Positions 56,960 to 64,000 of a stretch of DNA of 64,000 nt are shown piece after piece. The position numbers and the translations under genes were made by a program. Origin of the DNA: Daedaleopsis sinensis (Eukaryota > Basidiomycota > Agaricomycetes > Polyporales > Polyporaceae); contig CM066306.1 of the NCBI GenBank assembly GCA_033807695.1, forward strand, positions 682,001 to 746,000, read 5' to 3'. Below the pieces are notes generated by a model, which worked only from the letters and a program-made list of their open reading frames with translations, was not told the origin of the DNA and ran no database searches. The number at the start of each line of letters is the position of its first letter. The stretch's first letter is position 1.

Positions 56960-59126
56960 TCATCTCGACGTCGATGTCGTCTCATCTTCATGCTCGCCCG
57001 AATCCTTCTCGCTCGGCCCACCAATCACCCCGGTCTCTATGAGGTCCTGCCAGACCGTGTCCATCCAGTCCACGATTCTCCCGACTCTCTTGAACGTCTC
57101 TTCGACCTCCTTCACCAGCACATCATCCTCGAAGCCCTTGATGTGAGGAACTGGCCCTTGCTCCCTCTCCCAGCCGACGAACACGCTCTTCGGGTTCTCC
57201 AGCCCAAGGTGCAGCCTCGGGCGCTTCCCCTGCCTCTCCCGCCCTGTCTGCATATGGATGGCCATCGACACCCTATGATCCCCCGCCACCCGAGCGGGAG
57301 AGGACACGAGCCACGTCGTGAGACCCTGCAGAAGTCGTTTCTGTAGAAGAAGGAAGACCGGGTCGCGGGGCTGAAGCGTGCGGTCGACAGCTGCCCGGAG
57401 ACGTGCTTCCTCCTCTGGGGTGCATGGATGATCGGGGTCTGCACAGACCCGGCGCACACGGACGACCTCATCGGCAAGGTTCACAACCTTCGTGTCTTCA
57501 GATCCTGGTTCATCGTCTGCAGCACCTTTCAAAAGGGTCCATATGCGTGTGGAGAAGGTCGCGGAATTGTCATGGGATGCGTTGGCGGTGGATGCGCGGG
57601 ACTGTGGATGGAGTCGCACAAGCGAGCGGAGGGAGGCAGCAATTACAAGCGCCTGCAAATGGTTCTGTGCAGCCCAAAGCGCAGGGCACGTCACCAGAAA
57701 GGGAGGAGGAAGGAAGTTGAGAGGCTCTTCCGTGCCGTGCGACGTGTCTTCGGCATGGTCCCCATCGGAGCCCGGAGCACTGAGAGTAGGCAGGGGGCAG
57801 CTCACAGGAGAGCCAGCTCCGAGAGCTTGGACCAGCCTGAATGACCATCTACGATGAGGAGGATGTACATGTTCAGCGTCGGGGTATAATGAGACGTCGA
57901 GATCACGGATCCATGTCTTCCACAGCGGTTCAAGGCGACTGGGAGGCCATAGACGGAGGATGAGCGTCTTCTCGCGGAGCATAGCTTGTTGGGTAACCAT
58001 CATCTTCAGATCCTTCTCGTCCATGGCCCCGAGTACAACTTGGGAAAGGTCCTCCTTCATGACTTCTGTCAGCTCCAGGATTCCACGAGCGGTGTCGATT
58101 ACTCGTCGTGCGAGGTCCTGTGTAGATGCGAGATCGCTAGGTTCGTCCACTACGAGTAAGAGGCCGTCTATGATCGGATCCCGAGCCGGCGAACAACGTT
58201 CCCGGAGTGCGACCAGTATTTCCCGCAAGTGCACGAGGGCTGATCTCAAAGGATCAGAGGTTGGAGATAGCGGCGCCGCAAGTGTGGCCAAAATGGGATG
58301 ATGGTGGGGAAGAAGGGGTTTGATGGTGCTGAGAATATCTTCGTATAGTCTCTTCAGGCGAGGTAGTTGGATGGGGGGAGATGGGTCAGAGAGCGATTCC
58401 AGTGCCTTATAACGATGTAGGTAGTCAGTAAAACACCGGTCTGACGCCCGTATAGTTACGCACCTCCTTCCAAAATGCTCTGTGTACCAGATCCTTTACA
58501 CGGTCCTCTAGCTTCGGGAGCTCGCCATCGGAATGGGTGTTGGTTCGAGGGGCAGACATCATGGACAAAAGCGACTTGCCAGGAGGAAGGATACTTTCTG
58601 GGTCAGTGGCCAGGAGGTGGATGAAGAAGGTGTAGTTCATGGATTGGTAAAGCTCAAGCGGGAGTGTAGTCGAACTTGCAAGGCGTGCCGTTGCGGGAAG
58701 CACTGGTACTGAGGAAGGTGGTTGCACAATCGATATATCTCGACCGCCCTGAAGGTTATTGTGCGGGACATCCTTCGGGGCTTGCGATGCTCTGCTCGAA
58801 GGTCGACTAGAGTGTTGTTGAGAGTGATTGTCAGCACTATCGCCGTCGCCGTCCCGATCCCCGCTCCGCGATAATCCAAGGCTCTTTTCGAGATGACGGA
58901 GCGACTCTTCATCCTCCTTCGACGGGTTCCAAAGACCCTGAGTGGCCAGAATATCTAGATCCCGTTGTAACTGCTCGTACTTCACCTTAGCATCTACCGG
59001 TTCCACACGAATAGCATTTTGCAGGTGGGAGAATTCTGACAAAACCCGCCGTAGAACTGGATTTGTGGGGTGCGCTCGAGCTTGAGCTTGGATTTTAGAT
59101 ATTAGATCGTCCATTAGGGTTGGCAT
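56960..59126 (-). CDS. Tcp11 domain protein (Sok1-like)
   Basis: Two exons (59126-58464 and 58405-56960) join in frame to 702 residues. The start MPTLMDDLISKIQAQARAHP was taken as the first Met with a helical, conserved-looking continuation; further ATGs exist upstream in frame. After an acidic/Ser-rich region (about 90-150) comes the Tcp11 domain: NYTFFIHLLATDPESIL, DLVHRAFWKEALESL, LRSALVHLREILVALRERCS, ARRVIDTARGILELTEVMKE and DLKMMVTQQAMLREKTLILR. The C-terminal part reads VFLLLQKRLLQGLTTWLVS and KEVEETFKRVGRIVDWMDTV, also typical. In yeast the homologue Sok1 acts in cAMP-dependent kinase signalling; a similar role here is inference. The tail is acidic. It should be a soluble intracellular protein. 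Confidence 0.88.
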
Positions 59127-60666
59127 GGTGTACGATGAAAGGGTAAGGACCCTTGGGAAGGAGGATTCAGGAAGAGGAGGAGAGGCTAGGAGAGGGGACC
59201 ATAGGAATGGGAATGACGACAGTGAGATTGCTAATCGGAGATCTCCGGCCGAGTCCATTTTGGGCTGCGCTCGAAACATTAAGCGCTTGAGCGAGCAGCT
59301 CCCGTAGGCTCCCGTCGACGTCAACTTCAAATGAGTACCGCCTGCTGGCAACTGCTTGTCTCCCCTAGGCAGATGATCAGGACCTATTGACCGATATAAC
59401 GCGTTTATCTGCTCTGCAAGTGCCTGGCTATCTGTTCGAAACTACTCAGCTCACTAGCAAGCTACAAACCATTCTAGATTTCGATCCCGGACCATGTCAA
59501 TACTGTGAGCATGAAATGAACATCAGCAGGATTGTGCGATTGTCTATCTGGGGAGTACGAGATGGGAGGATAGCAGATGGACTTCGCTACTAGAATATGC
59601 GCGTAGCCCTCTAACTCGTGAGAGACCATCGTGGCAGACAGACTTTTCCGACTCAGGTCCTTCGTCAGGATGAGGAGGAGGATCGGAGAATCAGTGACCT
59701 ACATACTAACGGTCGAAATGTTCCATCTCGAACCCCTCCCCTTTAATAGGCTTGTGCTCGCTTGCGCCTCTCTGCGAACGATGTGAGCTATCTTACATTC
59801 CCCCCAAATCCTGTATACTACTTACTCCTGCATCCTATGTCAATCTGTCCCAGACTCAGTGATCCGACCTTGCCTCCCTGCCAGACGTCTGGGTGAGCCT
59901 TATCGTCGACGGCCTCACGGTGGTGATCGGCGAGATGAGCGACCAGTGCCTTCCAGAGCAACGCTGCCTCGTTCTGTCAGACGTTATCAACCATTGAAAC
60001 GTGCAAAATCAACGTCTTCGGCAGGTCGCTCGAAGAAATGTAGTGGGCACGTGCGAACTACTTTCAACTTCTGCCAGAGCAATGGCCTCGCATCGAACAA
60101 GCTCCGCGGATTGTCCCACTCCTCACGGTACCTTTGGTATGGCAGCGATCGTACACTCATGCCTTCGTTACAGCCGTCTGTTCTAGTTTGGCTTCTTCAG
60201 CCGCGGCCCTACCTCAGCACCGGTCACCTGTTACTGTAGGGCTAAGCTCTGAGGTCGCTGTGTGAGTGTTATTTGTTCGCACTCAACGCGTTGATATTGC
60301 AAGCGACAGCCGTGCAACGTTGCACTCTTCGGCATGATTGCTCTCGTAGGATTCATATTATTCATGCCTTCTCACCTCAAGAACTCATATGATATATCTT
60401 TGACAGGCCGATTTTACAATCTCGGGCTCGCATTCATCGGCATTGGGTGCAATCGGTTAGGTCGCATTATTTACGCCATATGAATAGGGTCGATTGTGTG
60501 CATTCGCAAGCTGGATGTCACAACGTGCGAAGGCGAGGAAGCCACGGCCAAGGAAAGCCGCCTCCATCCCGGGGTAGGACCGCAGCTTGCCGCTCAATGG
60601 TAGACTATATATGACAAGAGACAGCAAGGCTGGCCACATGTTGAAGAGTTCGCTCCTGCTCCTACG
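59127..60666. other. Divergent intergenic region
   Basis: About 1.5 kb between the minus-strand Tcp11 gene and the plus-strand esterase, so both promoters lie here. A plus frame at 59859-60239 is open but basic and motif-free. Only the TATA-like element near 60604 is recognised. Confidence 0.5.
60604..60613 (+). promoter_or_regulatory. TATA-like element of CE1 esterase copy 1
   Basis: ACTATATATG, about 55 nt upstream of the ATG at 60667. Confidence 0.5.
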
Positions 60667-61836
60667 ATGTCGTTCTTTCAAGTGGCAGTGAGATGCCTTA
60701 CACTTTGTACCCTTGTCCACCTCGCTGCCGCACACGCCCTGTCACACGCCCTCGACAATATCCCTACCTCGGGACCTCCACCAAGTTTAGATTCTATCCC
60801 TGCGTCGACTCTGTACCAGATCTCGAACTTTGGTCCAAATCCGAACAACGTCGCGGTCTATGCATACAGGCCTGAACGGGTCGTGGAGAAACCGCCGTTG
60901 GTTGTTGCTATTCACTGTGAGTAACACACTCTCCGCCTCGAAGATTCAGAGAGACCCACTGTGGACTAACTGCTCAACCCTCACAGATTGCTCCGGCTCT
61001 GCCCAGGCCTACTACTCGGGCTCAACGTTTGCTCGGCTCTCCGAGACATATGGCTACATTCTCCTATATCCTTCTTCTGTGAGTACTCCGGTTTGCTGTC
61101 GCAACTGGAAGATCCGTATATCTGACAACTCACGAAGCCTCGCCTTGGGACATGCTGGGACGTTTCCTCCAACGAAACTCTGACACACGACGGCGGCAGC
61201 GACTCCCTCGGCATTGTCTCCGCCGCCCGCTACGCGATTGCCAACTGGGGCGTTGACCCCGAGCGGGTCTTCGTTGTCGGGACGTCCTCGGGGGCAATGA
61301 TGACGAACGTTCTCGCCGGGGCGTACCCCGACATCTTTAAGGGCGCCATTGTCGACTCGGGCGTCCCATACGGCTGCTTCTCGCTCCCCGGCTTCCCCGA
61401 GGCGAGCTGGAACTTCCTGTGTTCGCTCGGTTTGCTCGTCTTGACCGGCCAGGAGTGGGCACAGCGGGTGTACGACGCGTTCCCAGGATACAACGGTCCG
61501 CGCCCGAAGGTGCAAATATGGCACGGAACTGCGTACGTCGTCGATTTCATACCAGCAGCGTCACTACTAGTACTGCTCCATGTGATACTCACGCCCGGAC
61601 GCCTCTACAGTGATACCACGCTCTCCCCGCAGAATTTCTTCGAGACGATCAAGCAGTGGACAACCGTGTTTGGCTACCCCAGCACACCGATAACCAACGT
61701 CTCCGAGCCGTACCTACCGAATGGGTACTCGAATGCGACGTACGGGCCCGACTTCCAGGCAATTCTCGCTCAGAACGTCGGTCACACTGTGCCATTGTTC
61801 GAGCCGCAGTATCTTGAGTTTTTGGGCATCGCTTAG
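60667..61836 (+). CDS. CE1 acetyl-xylan/feruloyl esterase, copy without CBM1
   Basis: A secreted carbohydrate esterase of the PHB-depolymerase-like CE1 group. Four exons join in frame, with introns after VVAIHY, after YILLYPSS and inside WHGTAD. The signal peptide is MSFFQVAVRCLTLCTLVHLA with AAHA at the cleavage region. A short Ser/Pro stretch follows and the domain starts IPASTLYQISNFGPNPNNVA. The nucleophile is VFVVGTSSGAMMTNVLAG. Asp is in GTADTTLSPQNFF, His in NVGHTVPLFEPQYLEFLGIA at the end. The sequence around the triad is intact. Unlike its tail-to-tail paralogue at 62530-63891 it has no cellulose-binding module, so it probably acts on soluble oligomers or accessible xylan. Confidence 0.9.
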
Positions 61837-62529
61837 AATCGTTATTCGTTAGCACTCCTAGTCCTCAGTTCAACTCTGATCAGTCTTTGATGTTGTGGAT
61901 CCTTCACATTTCCGAAGACTCAACTCAGATCGGGCGCGCTGATCACTCGGAGACTATAGCCAGTCCCTTACTTGGCAGCGGAGCTACAGCAGACTATGTC
62001 GGAGTACGGTAAGATCAGTCCTGGATCAGTTGACAACTGAAACTCTCAGGCTGTGGCTGCTAACAGCCGAGATGCAACGTCATCAAGTTGACTTAACCTC
62101 GAACTAGCTAACACTACCACCGTGGTACTCATGCATGCGAAACAGCGTAACGGTACCCCGGCTTGGACGTTGGTCCGTGTTGATGTATGCTTATACAAGT
62201 GCGTTGAACACTGGCACCGTGTTCCGGGACCGTGGCGCTTGGCAAGATCACAAAACATCCTCGCAAACATGTCACAAAGTCTCGAGTAGACTTCTGTCAA
62301 CACAGTCCCAAGTCAACTATCAACTACGCTCGTGAAGGAATCACTTTCCCCTCCACATTCTGATGTTTGCATTTGAACGCGAAGACCAATTCGCCGAGCA
62401 ACTTGTTCATGGACCAGCAGTACGTGCTCAGCGTTCCATCGTCCGAAGTCCAACTAATCATTGTAGAAAATGAAAGCTTTGATATTCGACATATTTACAT
62501 CGGTTTTTCCGAGACGATCGAACCACCCC
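61837..62529. other. Convergent spacer between the CE1 pair
   Basis: Shared 3' region of two convergent esterases, about 690 nt. Frames here are short and unsupported. Confidence 0.5.
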
Positions 62530-63891
62530 TCACGCGATACCCAAGAACTGGAGGTATTGCTGCTCGAACAGCGGCACGGTGTGGCCGACGCCCTGGGCAA
62601 GGATCGCCTGGAAGTTGGGGCCGAACGTCGCGTTGGAGTACCCGCTCGGGAGGAACGGCTCGGTCACGTTCGAGAGAGGCGTGCTCGGGTACCCGAAAAC
62701 GGTCGTCCACTGCTTGATGGTCTCGAAGAAGTTCTGGGGGAAGAGCGTCGTGTCGCTGCACACACGCGTCAGCACTCGCACTTCCTTCCTTCCGTGGGGC
62801 TAGGGAGGTACGTACGCAGTTCCGTGCCAGACCTGCATCTTCGGGCGCGCGCCGGTGTAGCCGGGGAAGGCGTCGAACACGCGCTGCGCCCACTGCTGGC
62901 CGGTGAGGATGAGCTGACCCTGCGAGCACTGCGAGTTCCAGCTGTCCTCGGGCTGGGTCGGGAGAGAGAAGCAGCCGAAGGGGACGCCGGAGTCGACGAC
63001 ACCCCCCTTGAAGACGTCGGGGTAGGCCCCGGCGAGGACGTTCGTCATCATCGCGCCCGAGGACGTGCCGACGACGAAGACGCGGTCGGCGTCGACGCCC
63101 CAGTTGGCGATCGCGTAGCGGACGGCGGAGACGATGCCGAGCGAGTCGCTGCCGCCGTTGTGGGTCAAGGTGGCGTTGGAGGAAACGTCCCAGCAGGTCC
63201 CGGAGTGGGGCTGTAGATGGCAACGGGTGAGTAGCCGCACCGGAGCGACTGGGATGGGAGTTAATCGCTCACCGAGGATGGGTACAGGAGCACGTAGCCG
63301 TACGTCTCAGAAAGCTGAGCGAACTTTGAGCCGGTGAAGTAAGCCTGTGCGGTACCAGAGCAGTCTGCGAACATCAACGCGGTCAGCGCATCTGCAGCCA
63401 CTGTCATGGCCAACACAACGCACAGTGGATGGCAACGATCAATGGGGGCTTCGCAGCAACTTTCGCGGGCTTGTAGGCGTACACCGCGACGTTGTTCGGG
63501 TTCGTGCCGAAGTTCGAGATCTGGTGGAGGGTCGAGGCGGGGATGGTGCTCAAGCCCGGGGGCGCGCTGCCGGTCGGCGTGGTGGGCGTGCTCGAAGGCG
63601 GAGTAGGGACGGTCGTGCTTGGTGGGGCCGGTGGCGCAGCCCCAGGGATGCACTGGGAGTAGTAGTCGTTCTGCTTCGTGCAGACCGCGCCGGACACTGG
63701 TGAGTGGCCCAGCTGCGTCAGCACCGCACAGACTGAGGGCATACAGACACTGAAGAGAATGACGTACCACAGGTGGTCGCGCCCGACCAGCCAATGCCAC
63801 CGCACTGGCCCCACACCGCCGACTGGGCTGCAGCGAGGTGGACGAAGGGGAGAAGCGCGGCGAAGCTCAGCGCAACCTTGAGTGATAGCAT
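62530..63891 (-). CDS. CBM1-CE1 acetyl-xylan/feruloyl esterase
   Basis: A secreted cellulose-binding esterase, close paralogue of the convergent gene at 60667-61836. The signal peptide is MLSLKVALSFAALLPFVHLA with AAAQ at the cleavage site. The CBM1 follows directly: SAVWGQCGGIGWSGATTC, an intron, then VSGAVCTKQNDYYSQCIPG. A Pro/Thr/Ser linker (PPSTTVPTPPSSTPTT) leads to the domain start IPASTLHQISNFGTNPNNVA. Triad: VFVVGTSSGAMMTNVLAG (Ser), GTADTTLFPQNFF (Asp), GVGHTVPLFEQQYLQFLGIA (His) with stop at 62530. All introns I checked sit at the same places as in copy 1 (VAIHY, YPSS, GTAD). A TATA-like element lies about 70 nt upstream, close to the window edge. Confidence 0.93.
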
Positions 63892-63956
63892 GATGCGTTC
63901 GACGGACCCGGGGAAGGTGTGGGGTATGCCGCTCTCCCCAGTCGAACTTTCCCCTT

Positions 63957-63966
63957 CTTATAATCC
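63957..63966 (-). promoter_or_regulatory. TATA-like element of CBM1-CE1 gene
   Basis: GGATTATAAG on the minus strand, 66-75 nt upstream of the ATG at 63891. Confidence 0.4.
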
Positions 63967-64000
63967 TCGACCAGCATCGTGCGACGCGAGTACGCATATT

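Noticed and set aside
1..64000. tRNA, rRNA, CRISPR and biosynthetic-cluster signals
   Set aside because: No sequence resembling a tRNA B box in a foldable context was noticed, no regular spaced repeats, and no polyketide, peptide or terpene synthase core gene; the P450/SDR/dioxygenase mix alone does not make a cluster.

Overview
Organism. This is nuclear DNA of a basidiomycete fungus, most likely a wood-decaying Agaricomycete and possibly one of the Polyporales. Genes are cut by many introns of about 50-65 nt with GT..AG ends. Two kinds of secreted plant-cell-wall esterase carry fungal cellulose-binding modules (CBM1), and there are several P450/dioxygenase/SDR genes. There are no bacterial operons, CRISPR arrays or ribosome binding sites, and I recognised no rRNA or tRNA gene. 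Exon boundaries are my own splice predictions, checked by reading-frame continuity where exact numbers are given. Layout. 1-9.7 kb: a decayed cytochrome P450 (+), a coiled-coil protein with a glycine-periodic repeat (-), an amidohydrolase-like gene (-) and a doubtful small gene (+). 9.8-11.4 kb: a CBM1-CE15 glucuronoyl esterase (-). 13.7-18.7 kb: very-long-chain 3-oxoacyl-CoA reductase (-), a basidiomycete orphan (+) and a phytanoyl-CoA-dioxygenase-like gene (-). 19.1-22.4 kb: a 1017-residue disordered protein (-). 23.2-31 kb: an ABC protein with a shortened membrane part, a mitochondrial carrier and a short-chain dehydrogenase followed by two decaying copies of itself (all -). 33.3-41 kb: a tandem array of three aquaporin-family genes (+). 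41-50.2 kb: gene-poor, with a stand-alone double-stranded-RNA-binding protein, a basic/acidic disordered (probably nuclear) protein and two short inverted-repeat transposable elements. 50.8-59.1 kb: ferrochelatase (+), an intact P450 (-), a metallo-beta-lactamase-fold hydrolase (-) and a Tcp11/Sok1 protein (-). 60.7-63.9 kb: two tail-to-tail CE1 esterases, only one of which has a CBM1. How the genes fit together. The CE15 esterase and the two CE1 esterases fit together as secreted debranching enzymes for xylan and lignin-carbohydrate complexes. Ferrochelatase makes the heme that P450s need, but its neighbourhood with a P450 may be chance. The aquaporin trio and the SDR series show local duplication followed by divergence or decay. 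The most striking structural theme is microexons: 7-, 11- and 12-nt exons, in three unrelated genes, that encode parts of signature motifs (carrier signature, P450 heme loop, iron-binding HxD motif).
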